NCBI RefSeq assembly: GCF_022271435.1
Contig: NZ_JAFIQY010000004.1
Coordinates: 62,001-126,000, forward strand
Direction: 5' to 3'
Length of the DNA stretch: 64,000 nt
Source: Streptomyces monomycini
GTDB lineage: Bacteria; Actinomycetota; Actinomycetes; Streptomycetales; Streptomycetaceae
The notes below the pieces were generated by a model. That model made no database searches. It worked only from the letters and a program-made list of their open reading frames with translations, and had not been told where the DNA came from. Positions 8,662 to 16,906 of this stretch are shown piece by piece (within the stretch, counting starts at the first letter, position 1; each line of letters begins with the position of its first letter). A program made the position numbers and the translations under genes.

Positions 8662-8739
8662 CCGGCCGGTCCGGGCCCGGCGCCACCGCCGGGCCCGGGC
8701 CGCGGCCGGACCGAACGATGTGCATCACAAGGAGGACCC

Positions 8740-9372
8740 GTGGCCAGGTTGACGGCGTTGAAGGACTGGCGGCACTGGCGGCGGGGGCGGGCTCTGCGCC
8801 CCGCCCCCGGCGCGGACGATGTGGAGAACGCGACCCAGCGCGTGCTGATGTACGGCGTACTGCCCATGTGGTTCGTGCCCGCCGTCGCCGACTGGGTGAT
8901 GCACCGGCGTACGAACATCGAGAAGACTACCGGCGTCAAGGAGTCGGCGATCCACGCGCTGATGATGGCGGAGGCCGGCGTGCCGGTGCTGGCCGGGCTG
9001 GTCGCGCGCGTCAACCCGCTGGTGCTGTCGATGATGGGCGGAGCCGCCGCCGTGCACAGCGCGACCGCCATTTGGGACGTGACGGTGGCCACCGAGGACC
9101 GCGAGGTACGCCCGGTGGAGCAGCACATCCACAGTTTCCTGGAGGTGCTGCCGCTGGCCGCCGTGGTCATCACGTCCTGCCTGCACTGGGAGTCCGTACG
9201 GGACCTCGCGCGCGGCGGAAAGCGGCCGGACGCCTGGAAACTGCTGCCCAAGGAGCGGCCGCTGCCCAAGAAGTACCTGGCCGGCATCGCGGCCGGGGTG
9301 GGCGCCTGCGTCGCCCTGCCGTACGCGGAGGAATTCACCCGGTGCGTCCGGGCCCGCAAGTCCGGCGCGTGA
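8740..9372 (+). CDS. integral membrane protein of unknown function
   Basis: A 210-aa protein starting with GTG at 8740 behind a strong GGAGGA ribosome site. Hydrophobic stretches at about 36-52, 75-108, 132-150 and 183-198 suggest four membrane segments. Charged loops contain histidines (WVMHRRTN, HIHSFLE) and the C-terminus is basic. The gene follows the ThDP enzyme by 78 bases in the same direction, so it may be a membrane partner of the redox enzymes, but no family function is recognised. Confidence 0.75.
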   Translation: MARLTALKDWRHWRRGRALRPAPGADDVENATQRVLMYGVLPMWFVPAVADWVMHRRTNIEKTTGVKESAIHALMMAEAGVPVLAGLVARVNPLVLSMMGGAAAVHSATAIWDVTVATEDREVRPVEQHIHSFLEVLPLAAVVITSCLHWESVRDLARGGKRPDAWKLLPKERPLPKKYLAGIAAGVGACVALPYAEEFTRCVRARKSGA

Positions 9373-9430
9373 ATGCCGGGCGGAGGTGTTCCCCGCGTTC
9401 GGCCCGTCGGGGCAGTCGCGGGGGCCGTTC

Positions 9431-9455
9431 GTTAGAGGCTTCCCTTCACGGGTAA
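9431..9455 (+). promoter_or_regulatory. possible sigma-B-like promoter
   Basis: GTTA, 15 bases, GGGTAA lies about 45 bases before the start at 9500. It deviates from GNNT/GGGTAC at two positions, so it is a weaker candidate than the motifs at 477 and 49023. Confidence 0.28.
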
Positions 9456-9499
9456 CCGTAGGTGTCGGGAATCGGTGTGTGAGACGAAGGAGGATCACC

Positions 9500-9832
9500 A
9501 TGCCCGCAGGATCGAACTCCAAGCGTGAGCGCCAGTACGAGCACATCAAGGAAGGCGCCGAGAAGCGCGGTACGTCCAAGGGCCGGGCCAAGGAGATCGC
9601 GGCCCGTACCGTCAACAAGGAACGCGCCCGCTCCGGCGAGTCCAAGACCGCCAGCAAGTCCTCGACCAAGGACAGCAAGTCGGCTCCCGAGCGCGGCGGC
9701 CAGCGCTCCGGCAACCGCACCGGCTCCAAGGGCCCCACGCGCGACCAGCTCTACAACGAGGCCAGGCAGCGCGGCGTGGAAGGCCGGTCGAACATGAACA
9801 AGGACCAGCTGGCCAAGGCCCTGGGCCGCTGA
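9500..9832 (+). CDS. basic plasmid-stabilisation-like protein with Rho-N/SAP-like C-terminus
   Basis: A 110-aa, strongly basic, Lys/Arg/Ser-rich protein. The N-terminal two thirds look disordered (SKSSTKDSKS region). The last 30 residues, TRDQLYNEARQRGVEGRSNM then NKDQLAKALG, match the helix-extended-helix seen in Rho N-terminal and SAP nucleic-acid-binding domains. Streptomyces homologues are annotated as plasmid stabilisation proteins. The ATG at 9500 follows an AAGGAGGAT ribosome site. It lies 15 bases from the LigD-type phosphoesterase gene, which suggests a DNA-associated role. Confidence 0.72.
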   Translation: MPAGSNSKRERQYEHIKEGAEKRGTSKGRAKEIAARTVNKERARSGESKTASKSSTKDSKSAPERGGQRSGNRTGSKGPTRDQLYNEARQRGVEGRSNMNKDQLAKALGR

Positions 9833-9847
9833 GCCGGCGGACCGGCC

Positions 9848-10495
9848 ATGGGCAAGGAACCGCTGCGGACCTACCAGTCCAAACGGCATTTCGACCGGAC
9901 GTCGGAACCGCGGGGCGGCGATGCGGCGGACTCTTCGGATTCCGCCGAGGAGCCGCGTTTCGTGGTGCAGATCCATGACGCGAGCACCATGCACTTCGAT
10001 TTCCGGCTGGAGGTCGACGGGGTGCTCAAGTCGTGGTCCGTACCGAAAGGGCCGTCCACCGATCCGAAGGACAAACGGCTGGCGATGCCGACCGAGGACC
10101 ACCCGTTGGACTACCGCGATTTCGAGGGCGTCATCCCGAAGGGCGAATACGGGGGCGGCACGGTCATCGTGTGGGACCAGGGCCGTTATCGTCCGATGTC
10201 GCACGACAAGAAGGGCCGCGCGGTCCCCTTCGCCGAGTCGCTGGAAAAGGGCCATGCGACGTTCTGGATGGAGGGGAAGAAACTGCACGGCGGTTATGCC
10301 CTCACCCGGTTCCGCGGCGGCCCCGGCAGCGACGAGCGGGAATCGTGGCTGCTGGTGAAGTCCGACGACGCCCACGCGGACGGACAGGGCACGCCCGACC
10401 CCCGCCGGGCGCGCTCGGCGCTGAGCGGGCACACGCTCAAGCAGGTGGCCGAGGACGTGGCGGCGGAGTCCGGCGAGGACGGCCAGGACGGCTAG
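9848..10495 (+). CDS. stand-alone LigD-type 3'-phosphoesterase domain protein
   Basis: A 215-aa protein consisting almost entirely of the DNA polymerase/ligase N-terminal (3'-phosphoesterase) domain. In bacterial LigD this domain trims 3' ends during non-homologous end joining. From residue ~37 it shows FVVQIHDASTMHFDFRLE, then WSVPKGPS, EDHPLDY and GVIPKGEYGGGTV with the conserved His/Asp residues, in a ruler-like match to the family. No polymerase or ligase domain is present, so it would act in trans. The stop codon forms a shared CTAG with the convergent pobA stop (10492-10495). Confidence 0.88.
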   Translation: MGKEPLRTYQSKRHFDRTSEPRGGDAADSSDSAEEPRFVVQIHDASTMHFDFRLEVDGVLKSWSVPKGPSTDPKDKRLAMPTEDHPLDYRDFEGVIPKGEYGGGTVIVWDQGRYRPMSHDKKGRAVPFAESLEKGHATFWMEGKKLHGGYALTRFRGGPGSDERESWLLVKSDDAHADGQGTPDPRRARSALSGHTLKQVAEDVAAESGEDGQDG

Positions 10496-11772
10496 GCGAC
10501 AGGCACGGGCACCTGCGGGATGCCCGTGTAGTTCTCGGCCAGTTCGGCGGCGGCGTGCGGGGACGTGGCGATGCGGTCGAGCTGGGAGAGCTGGAGGCGC
10601 GTGTCGAACGCGCTCTGGCCCGGGGTCGTGTGCAGCAGCGTCGTCATGAAGTACGAGAAGTGCTCGGCCCGCCAGACGCGGCGCAGGCAGGCGTCGGACC
10701 AGCCGTCCAGCAGCTCGGACGAACCGGTGTCCTTCAGGTGCGCGAAGGCGCGGGCCAGTTCCCCGACGTCGGAGACGGCGAGGTTGAGCCCCTTCGCGCC
10801 GGCCGGCGGGACGATGTGTGCCGCGTCCCCGGCGAGCAGCACCCGCCCGTACCGCAGGGGCTCGGTGACCACGCTGCGCATCGGCAGGACGGACTTGGCG
10901 CTGATCGGGCCGCGCGCCAGTTCCCAGAGGCCGTCGGTGGCGGAGCGGGCGTCGAGTTCGTCCCAGATCCGCTCGTCGGGCCAGTCGGCCGGGTCGGTGC
11001 CGTTGGGCACCTGGAGGTAGAGGCGGCTGACGGTGGGTGAGCGCATGCTGAACAGGGCGAAGCCGCGCTCGGAGTGGGCGTAGACCAGCTCGTCGCAGGA
11101 CGGTGGCACGTCGGCGAGGACGCCGAGCCAGGAGTACGGGTACGCGCGCTCGTACGTACGGCGCGCGCCGGTCGGCACCGCGTCCCGGGTCACGCCGTGG
11201 AAGCCGTCGCAGCCCACAACGTAATCGCAGGTCAGGGTGTGTTCGCGGCCTGCGTGCGCATAGTGGATCACGGGTCGTGCGGTGGCCGCGCCGGTCACGG
11301 CGAGCGCCCGGGCCCCGAAGACCAGCGGTCCACCGTCGGCGAGTTGGAGACCGATGAGGTCCTTGACCACCTCGGTCTGTGCGTAGACGACGACGTTGCG
11401 GCCGCCGGTCAGGGCCGGGAGGTCGATACGGTGCGAGCGCCCGTCGTAGCGCAGCCGGATGCCGTGGTGGACGAGTCCGTACCGGTCCAGGCGCTCCCCC
11501 GCGCCGCAGGCGCGCAGCGTGTCGACGGTGCCCTGTTCCAGGACTCCGGCGCGCTGACGGCGTTCGACGTAGGCGCGGTCGCGGCTCTCCAGGACAACAC
11601 TGTCGATGCCGGAGCGGTGCAGCAGCCGCGCCAGGAGCAGTCCCGCCGGGCCGCCGCCGACGATTCCGACCGTGGTCGTGGCCGGGGCGGGAGCGGCGGT
11701 ACGTGGGCGGGGTGTGGCGGACGTGGGGGTGGCCCTCGGGGGCGTGGGGTGCATCGGGGGCGTGGGGTGCAT
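10492..11772 (-). CDS. pobA: 4-hydroxybenzoate 3-monooxygenase
   Basis: A 426-aa flavoprotein hydroxylase that converts 4-hydroxybenzoate to protocatechuate with NAD(P)H and O2. The FAD motif GGGPAG is at about 39-44, then DG in the middle (CDGFHG) and GDAAHIVPP with GLNLA near residue 310-330, all as in PobA. The length exceeds the usual ~395 aa because of a Pro/Thr/Ala-rich N-terminal extension of ~33 residues. An 18-bp duplication there gives MHPTPP twice and hence two possible ATGs (11772 or 11754). It is the last gene of the leftward pca operon, 5 bases after pcaL, and feeds substrate into the protocatechuate enzymes. Confidence 0.9.
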   Translation of the reverse strand: MHPTPPMHPTPPRATPTSATPRPRTAAPAPATTTVGIVGGGPAGLLLARLLHRSGIDSVVLESRDRAYVERRQRAGVLEQGTVDTLRACGAGERLDRYGLVHHGIRLRYDGRSHRIDLPALTGGRNVVVYAQTEVVKDLIGLQLADGGPLVFGARALAVTGAATARPVIHYAHAGREHTLTCDYVVGCDGFHGVTRDAVPTGARRTYERAYPYSWLGVLADVPPSCDELVYAHSERGFALFSMRSPTVSRLYLQVPNGTDPADWPDERIWDELDARSATDGLWELARGPISAKSVLPMRSVVTEPLRYGRVLLAGDAAHIVPPAGAKGLNLAVSDVGELARAFAHLKDTGSSELLDGWSDACLRRVWRAEHFSYFMTTLLHTTPGQSAFDTRLQLSQLDRIATSPHAAAELAENYTGIPQVPVPVA

Positions 11773-11777
11773 CGGGA

Positions 11778-13028
11778 TCAGCTCTCTTCGCGGTGCTCGG
11801 CGAGGACTTCGCGGTGCTCGGCGAGGACGCGGTCGGCCAGCGCGAACGCGGAGTTCGCTGCCGGGACGCCGCAGTAGACGGCCGACTGGAGCAGTACTTC
11901 GCGGATGTCCTCGGGGGTCAGCCCGTTGCGCAGGGCCGCGCGCAGGTGCAGGGCCAGTTCGTCGTGGTGGCCGCGTGCCACCAGGGCGGTGATCGTGACG
12001 CAGCTTCGGGTGTGCCGGGACAGTCCGGGGCGGGTCCAGATCTCGCCCCAGGCGTAGCGGGTGATGAAGTCCTGGAAGACGGCGGTGAAGGCGGTGGTGC
12101 GGGCGGCCGCGCGGTCGACGTGGTCGTCCCCCAGGACCGCGCGGCGGACGGCGGTACCGGCGGCGTGCCGGGCGCGGTCGTCGGTGGGGTGTTCCGGCGA
12201 CGGGGAGGCCGTGAGGTGTCCGAGGAGGGCGGCGAGGACGGGTACGGGCTGCTCGGCGTTGGCCAGGTGGGCGGCCCCGGCGATCTCGGTCAGGCTCGCG
12301 GCGGGCATGCCGTCGGCGAGTTGGCGGGCGTCGGCGGGTGGCGTCGCGGGATCGTTTCGGCCCGCGACGACGAGGGTGGGCGCGCCGATCCGGGCCAGGT
12401 CGCCGCGCAGGTCGTAGGTGGCGAGCGCGTCGCAGCAGGCCGCGTATCCCTCGGGGACCACGGTCCGTAGCCCGGCCAGGAGTGCGTCCGCTGCCCGTGA
12501 TCCGGCGAAGGCCGGGGTGAACCAGCGGCCGGCGGCCGTGGCGGCGACCGGCGCGAGGCCCTGTTCCCGTACGAGAGCGGCCCGTTCGTGCCACGCCGCG
12601 GGCTCGCCGAAGCGGGCGGCGGAGCAGACCAGGGCGAGGGACGCGATCCGGTCGGGGTGGTGCACGGCGAGCCAGGCGCCGACCGCGCCGCCCAGGGAGA
12701 TGCCCGCGTACGCGAACCGGTCGATGCCGAGGGAGTCGGCGAGGGCGAGGACGAGGCCGCCGAGGTCGGCGACCGTGCAGGACGCGTCCGTACGGCTGGT
12801 GCCTGTGCCTGTGCCCGCGCCCGTGCCTGCGCCCGTGTTCGTGAGGACGTCGTACGGTGTCCCGCCGTGCCCCGGCAGGTCCCACCGCACCACGCGGAAC
12901 CGGCGTGCCAGCGCCTCCACCTGGGGCTCCCACACCTGGAGCGAGGTGCCGAGGGACGGCCCCAGGAAGAGCGGAGGCGCGTCGGCGGGTCCGTCCTCAC
13001 GGTGGTAGGGGGGAACGGGGGATGTCAT
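11778..13028 (-). CDS. pcaL: fused 3-oxoadipate enol-lactonase / 4-carboxymuconolactone decarboxylase
   Basis: A 416-aa fusion. Residues ~1-260 are an alpha/beta hydrolase (GHGGTPYD, nucleophile elbow GISLGG), the enol-lactone hydrolase PcaD. Residues ~285-416 are a carboxymuconolactone decarboxylase (ALHLRAALRNG, YCGVPAAN), PcaC. Such PcaL fusions occur in Streptomyces and Rhodococcus and join two consecutive steps. The ATG at 13028 has an AGGAG site and overlaps the pcaB stop. Six hexamers at 12799-12834 encode an unusual Gly-Ala/Gly-Thr run inside the hydrolase. The C-terminus repeats VLAEHRE twice through a 21-bp duplication. Confidence 0.93.
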   Translation of the reverse strand: MTSPVPPYHREDGPADAPPLFLGPSLGTSLQVWEPQVEALARRFRVVRWDLPGHGGTPYDVLTNTGAGTGAGTGTGTSRTDASCTVADLGGLVLALADSLGIDRFAYAGISLGGAVGAWLAVHHPDRIASLALVCSAARFGEPAAWHERAALVREQGLAPVAATAAGRWFTPAFAGSRAADALLAGLRTVVPEGYAACCDALATYDLRGDLARIGAPTLVVAGRNDPATPPADARQLADGMPAASLTEIAGAAHLANAEQPVPVLAALLGHLTASPSPEHPTDDRARHAAGTAVRRAVLGDDHVDRAAARTTAFTAVFQDFITRYAWGEIWTRPGLSRHTRSCVTITALVARGHHDELALHLRAALRNGLTPEDIREVLLQSAVYCGVPAANSAFALADRVLAEHREVLAEHREES

Positions 13029-14464
13029 ACGTTCTCCTGAGCGGTCGGTGCGGCGCGGCGGGTGCCGGAGCGGCGCAGGGCACGGTCCACGAGCGCGCCC
13101 GCCGACCCCGTGTACGCGGCCGGGTCGGCCAGTTCGCGCAGCCGCGCCGCGGGAAAGGCCTCGGAGACTGCGGGATGCCGGGCGCGCAGGGCGCGGTCCA
13201 GTTCCTCGGCCAGGCCGGTGCCCTCCTCGGCCGTCCGGCGCGCCACGTCGGTGAGCAGCCGTTTCGCGGTGTCCCGCCCGAGGCGGGCGCCGAGTACGGC
13301 CGCCAGGCGCTCGGCGACGACCAGTCCGCCGGTCGCGGCGAGGTTCGCGCGCATCCTCTCGGGGCGCACCCGTAGGCCCGCGGTCAGTTCGGCGGCGTCC
13401 CGGGCCGCGCCGCCCACCAGGCGCAGGGCGTCGCGCAGCGGCTGCCACTCCGCGTGCCAGGCCCCGGCCGACCGTTCGTCCTCGGCGGCCAGCGACCCGT
13501 ACAGCACCCCGGCCAGGGCCGGGACCTGCCGGGCAGCGGCGGCGATCAGGGTGGCCCGTACCGGGTTGGACTTGTGCGGCATGGCGGACGAGCCGCCGCC
13601 GCTGCCTTCGGCCAGTTCCGCGGTCTCCGTGCGGGACAGTGCCAGCACATCGGCGGCGACCTTGCCGAGGGCGCCGGCGGTGTGGGCCAGTGCGCCCGCG
13701 AGGTCGGCTACGGGGGTGCGCAGCGTGTGCCAGGGCAGGTCGGGCTCGGCGAGGCCGGTCTCGGCCGCGTACGCGGTGAGCAGCCGCAGCCCGAGGTCCG
13801 TGCCGGGGCCGGAGTCCGGCTGCAAGCCGTCGGCCTCCGCGAACGCGTGGAATGCCGCGAGGGTGCCCGCTGCGCCGCCCAACTGGGCGGGCAGCGCGGA
13901 CCGTACGGCGGTGAGCCGGTCCCGGGCGTCCAGGACCAGCCCGCGCCAGCCCGCCGCCTTGAGGCCGAAGGTGACCGGTACCGCGTGCTGAGTGAGCGTA
14001 CGGCCCGCCATCGGAGTGTCGCGGTGTTCGGCCGCCAGCCGTCCCAGGGCCGCGGCGGTCTCGTCCAGATCCGCGAGCACGGCTTCCAGCGCGCGCGAAC
14101 AGACCAGCATCGTGGCGGTGTCGAGGATGTCCTGGCTGGTGGCGCCGCGGTGGACGTACGCGGCGGCCCCGGCGTCACGCGCGGCCACGGCGGTGGTGAG
14201 CGCGGCGACGAGCGGGATGACCGGGTTGCCGCCGGAGCGTGCCCGTACCGCGAGGTCGCGGGGATCGTAACGGTCGGCTTCGCCTGCCGCGGCGGTGACG
14301 GCCTCGGCCGCCGCGGGCGGTGCCAGACCGACCGTCGCCTGCGCCCGGGCCAGGGCCGCTTCCGCGTCCAGCAGGGCCCGTACGTACGCGGCGTCGCCGG
14401 TGGCGGCCTCGACGGCGGAGTCCGCCCGGCCCGGCGCCAGCAGACCGTAGTCAGCGGAACTCAA
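13025..14464 (-). CDS. pcaB: 3-carboxy-cis,cis-muconate cycloisomerase
   Basis: A 479-aa member of the fumarase/aspartase superfamily that cyclises 3-carboxymuconate to 4-carboxymuconolactone. The signature GSSAMPHKSNP is present, along with the family motifs HRGATSQDI and TLTQHA. I chose the TTG at 14464 because it follows a GAGGAG site and gives the usual N-terminus (SSADYGLLAPG); this overlaps the pcaG end by 14 bases. It is coupled to pcaL by ATGA. Position in the operon follows the order of the protocatechuate pathway. Confidence 0.92.
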   Translation of the reverse strand: MSSADYGLLAPGRADSAVEAATGDAAYVRALLDAEAALARAQATVGLAPPAAAEAVTAAAGEADRYDPRDLAVRARSGGNPVIPLVAALTTAVAARDAGAAAYVHRGATSQDILDTATMLVCSRALEAVLADLDETAAALGRLAAEHRDTPMAGRTLTQHAVPVTFGLKAAGWRGLVLDARDRLTAVRSALPAQLGGAAGTLAAFHAFAEADGLQPDSGPGTDLGLRLLTAYAAETGLAEPDLPWHTLRTPVADLAGALAHTAGALGKVAADVLALSRTETAELAEGSGGGSSAMPHKSNPVRATLIAAAARQVPALAGVLYGSLAAEDERSAGAWHAEWQPLRDALRLVGGAARDAAELTAGLRVRPERMRANLAATGGLVVAERLAAVLGARLGRDTAKRLLTDVARRTAEEGTGLAEELDRALRARHPAVSEAFPAARLRELADPAAYTGSAGALVDRALRRSGTRRAAPTAQENV

Positions 14465-15188
14465 GAAAAACCGTCTCCTCGCACTCCTCGCCGCCTGCCG
14501 CTGCACCGTTTCCGGCGTCGGCCGCCTGGAGGCGGATGTCGAAGCGGTACCGGCGCTCCCCGTCGGCCCGCGCGACCAGCGTGCGCGCCCGGTGCGCGGG
14601 CAGCCGGGAGAGCAACGGGTCGGTCGCGTGGGCCGCCGCGTCCTCGGGGAAGTAGATCCGGGTGAACAGATGGTGCAGCAGGCCGCGGGCGAAGACGCAC
14701 ACCGCGATGTACGGCGCCGCGTCCGGGCGGCTCGCGGGAGCCGTGGCGGGCAGGGTGCGCAGGACGTAGCGGCCGTCCACGCCGGTGGGCACCCGGCCGA
14801 AGCCGGTGAAGTCCACGCCGTCACGGCCGACGACCGCGCCGGTCGCCGGGTCGCGGCGCAGTGAGCCGGGCGCGCCGCGCAGGCTCCCGTCCGGGCCCGC
14901 CTGCCAGAACTCCAGCAGCGCGTCCGGCACCGGCTCCCCCGCGCCGTCCACGACCCGGCCGTACAGGGTGACGGTGTCGGGGTGCCCGGCAGGGGCCATG
15001 TCGCCGCCGCCAGGGAACGGCAGCGCGTAGCCGTAGAAGGGGCCGATGGTCTGGGAGGGGGTGGGGGCGAGCTGCCCGGGCGCTTCCGGATTCTCCGGCT
15101 GGTCCTGGACGGCGCCGGGCTGCTGCGGTACGCCTTCGCGGCAGGGCGTGGACCCGTGCGGCGTGGCCTCGTGCGGGCTCGCGGACAT
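14451..15188 (-). CDS. pcaG: protocatechuate 3,4-dioxygenase alpha subunit
   Basis: A 245-aa intradiol dioxygenase subunit. From residue ~40 it shows TPSQTIGPFYGYALPF, the usual PcaG opening, and later PYIAVCVFARGLLHHLFTR and RIYFPED. PcaG pairs with PcaH to open protocatechuate to 3-carboxymuconate; the iron ligands sit in PcaH. The N-terminal ~35 residues are an extra Pro/Gln-rich leader. Stop and start overlap as ATGA with pcaH (15188). Confidence 0.93.
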   Translation of the reverse strand: MSASPHEATPHGSTPCREGVPQQPGAVQDQPENPEAPGQLAPTPSQTIGPFYGYALPFPGGGDMAPAGHPDTVTLYGRVVDGAGEPVPDALLEFWQAGPDGSLRGAPGSLRRDPATGAVVGRDGVDFTGFGRVPTGVDGRYVLRTLPATAPASRPDAAPYIAVCVFARGLLHHLFTRIYFPEDAAAHATDPLLSRLPAHRARTLVARADGERRYRFDIRLQAADAGNGAAAGGEECEETVFLEFR

Positions 15189-16051
15189 CAGCGGTCCTCC
15201 TCGGTCCAGGTGACGGCCGGTCCGTCCAGCACGATGTCCCAGCGGTAACCGAGGGACCACTCCGCGCGGGCGAGCTCCGGGTCGTACGCGCAGACCAGCC
15301 GCGCGCGGGCCCGCGGGTCGGTGCACGAGGCGAGGATCGGGTCGTACGGGAACAGCGGGTCGCCGGGGAAGTACATCTGGGTGACCAGCCGCTGGGTGAA
15401 GGCGGTGCCGAAGAGCGAGAAGTGGATATGGGCCGGGCGCCAGGCGTTGTGGTGGTTGCGCCACGGGTAGGCGCCGGGCCGGACGGTGGTGAACGTGTAC
15501 CGGCCCGCGTCGTCCGTCAGGCAGCGGCCGACGCCGGTGAAGTTCGGGTCGAGCGGCGCCGGGTGCCGGTCGCTCCGGTGGGCGTACCGGCCGGCGGCGT
15601 TGGCCTGCCAGATCTCGACGAGCTGGCCGCGCACCGGGCGTCCGGCGCGGTCCCGTACCCGGCCGGTGACGGTGATCCGCTCGCCGAGCGGCTCGCCGGC
15701 GTGCTGCCGGGTGAGGTCGGCGTCCAGGGCGGTGACGTCGGTGCCGCCGAAGACGGGCCCGGCCAGTTCGACGGCCTCCGGGTCGCGCAGCGCTTCGATC
15801 GTCGCCAGGGGCTGGACGGGGTGGCGCAGCCGGGTGCTGCGGTACGGGGCGAAGTCGCGGCCGGGGTGTGCGGGTACGGGGCCGCCCGCCGTGCGGGCGT
15901 GGGCGGCGGCCGTGTGCAGTGCGGCGATCTCACGGTCGATGGCGGACTGCGGTTCAGGGCCGGGAGGTGATGTCGCCGGTGCTGCGGCCGGGTCCGCGTG
16001 GGCGGTGGCGGCCGGGGGTGCCGGGGCGACGGATGCGCTGGGTGGAGTCAT
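15188..16051 (-). CDS. pcaH: protocatechuate 3,4-dioxygenase beta subunit
   Basis: A 287-aa iron(III) intradiol dioxygenase subunit. The ligands of the family can be placed: Tyr in NAAGRYAHRSD, Tyr in GAYPWRNHHNAW, and both His residues in RPAHIHFS. About 30 N-terminal Ala/Pro-rich residues precede the conserved part. The ATG at 16051 has a CTGGAGAA site. A 72-base gap separates it from pcaJ, the longest spacing in the operon and the place where Streptomyces operons usually carry pcaF. Confidence 0.94.
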   Translation of the reverse strand: MTPPSASVAPAPPAATAHADPAAAPATSPPGPEPQSAIDREIAALHTAAAHARTAGGPVPAHPGRDFAPYRSTRLRHPVQPLATIEALRDPEAVELAGPVFGGTDVTALDADLTRQHAGEPLGERITVTGRVRDRAGRPVRGQLVEIWQANAAGRYAHRSDRHPAPLDPNFTGVGRCLTDDAGRYTFTTVRPGAYPWRNHHNAWRPAHIHFSLFGTAFTQRLVTQMYFPGDPLFPYDPILASCTDPRARARLVCAYDPELARAEWSLGYRWDIVLDGPAVTWTEEDR

Positions 16052-16123
16052 CGCGTGTTCTCCAGGGGTAGAGCCTGTGGTGGCTGCGTACCGGCGATCC
16101 GGGCACCGGAGGCGCCCAGTGGG

Positions 16124-16906
16124 TCATGATGCCCGCCCGCCGGCTGCTTTGAGGGCGCGCAGGGCGGACAGTTCGGCGTCGGTGGGCGCCTGGGTGACCG
16201 TCAGGTCCGGTGCGACGCGCAGGTCCCAGCCGGTCGCCTCCCGCGCCTGCTCCGTCGTCACCCCGGGGTGCAGCGCGCTCAGGACGAGTTCGGCGGTGTC
16301 CGGGTCGGGGCGCAGGACGCCGAGGTCGGTGATGACGGCGGTGGGCCCGGCGCCGCGCATGCCGAGGGCGGCGCGGTCGCCCGGTCCGGCGCCGTGCCCG
16401 ACGGTGGTGACGAAGTCGAGTGCGGGCACCAGGTTGCGGCGGGTGTGCCGCAGCACGATGAGCACCGCACCGCAGTTCGCGGCGATCTCGGGGGCGCCGC
16501 CCGCGCCGGGCAGCCGGCCTTCGGGCCGGTCCGGGCCGCGGTCCACGACGGTGGTGTTGATGTTGGCGAACCGGTCGAGCTGGGCGGCGCCGAGGAAGCC
16601 CACGTCGATCCGGCCGCCCTGGAGCCAGTAGTTGAACATCTCCGGCACCGACACCACCGCGTCGGCGGTGTCGGCCAGTTCGCCGTCGCCGATCGACAGC
16701 GGCAGCCGGGTCGGCCGGGAGCCGATGGTGCCCGACTCGTACACCAGGACCAGGTCCGGATTGACGGTGCGGCGCGCCAGGTTGGCGGCCGTGCTGGGCA
16801 GCCCGATGCCGACGAAGCAGTTCCGCGCGCCGGCCAGCGCGCGGGCCGCGTTGACCTCCATCAGCTCGTCGCGGCCGCAGCGCGCGGCGCCGTCCGTACC
16901 GCTCAT
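16124..16906 (-). CDS. pcaJ: 3-oxoadipate CoA-transferase subunit B
   Basis: A 260-aa class I CoA-transferase subunit that, with PcaI, moves CoA from succinyl-CoA to 3-oxoadipate. The family features CFVGIGLPSTAANLA, LVYESGTIG with the likely catalytic glutamate, and GGRIDVGFLGAAQLD are clear. Start and the pcaI stop overlap as ATGA at 16906, so the two subunits are made together. It is second in the operon. Confidence 0.9.
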   Translation of the reverse strand: MSGTDGAARCGRDELMEVNAARALAGARNCFVGIGLPSTAANLARRTVNPDLVLVYESGTIGSRPTRLPLSIGDGELADTADAVVSVPEMFNYWLQGGRIDVGFLGAAQLDRFANINTTVVDRGPDRPEGRLPGAGGAPEIAANCGAVLIVLRHTRRNLVPALDFVTTVGHGAGPGDRAALGMRGAGPTAVITDLGVLRPDPDTAELVLSALHPGVTTEQAREATGWDLRVAPDLTVTQAPTDAELSALRALKAAGGRAS

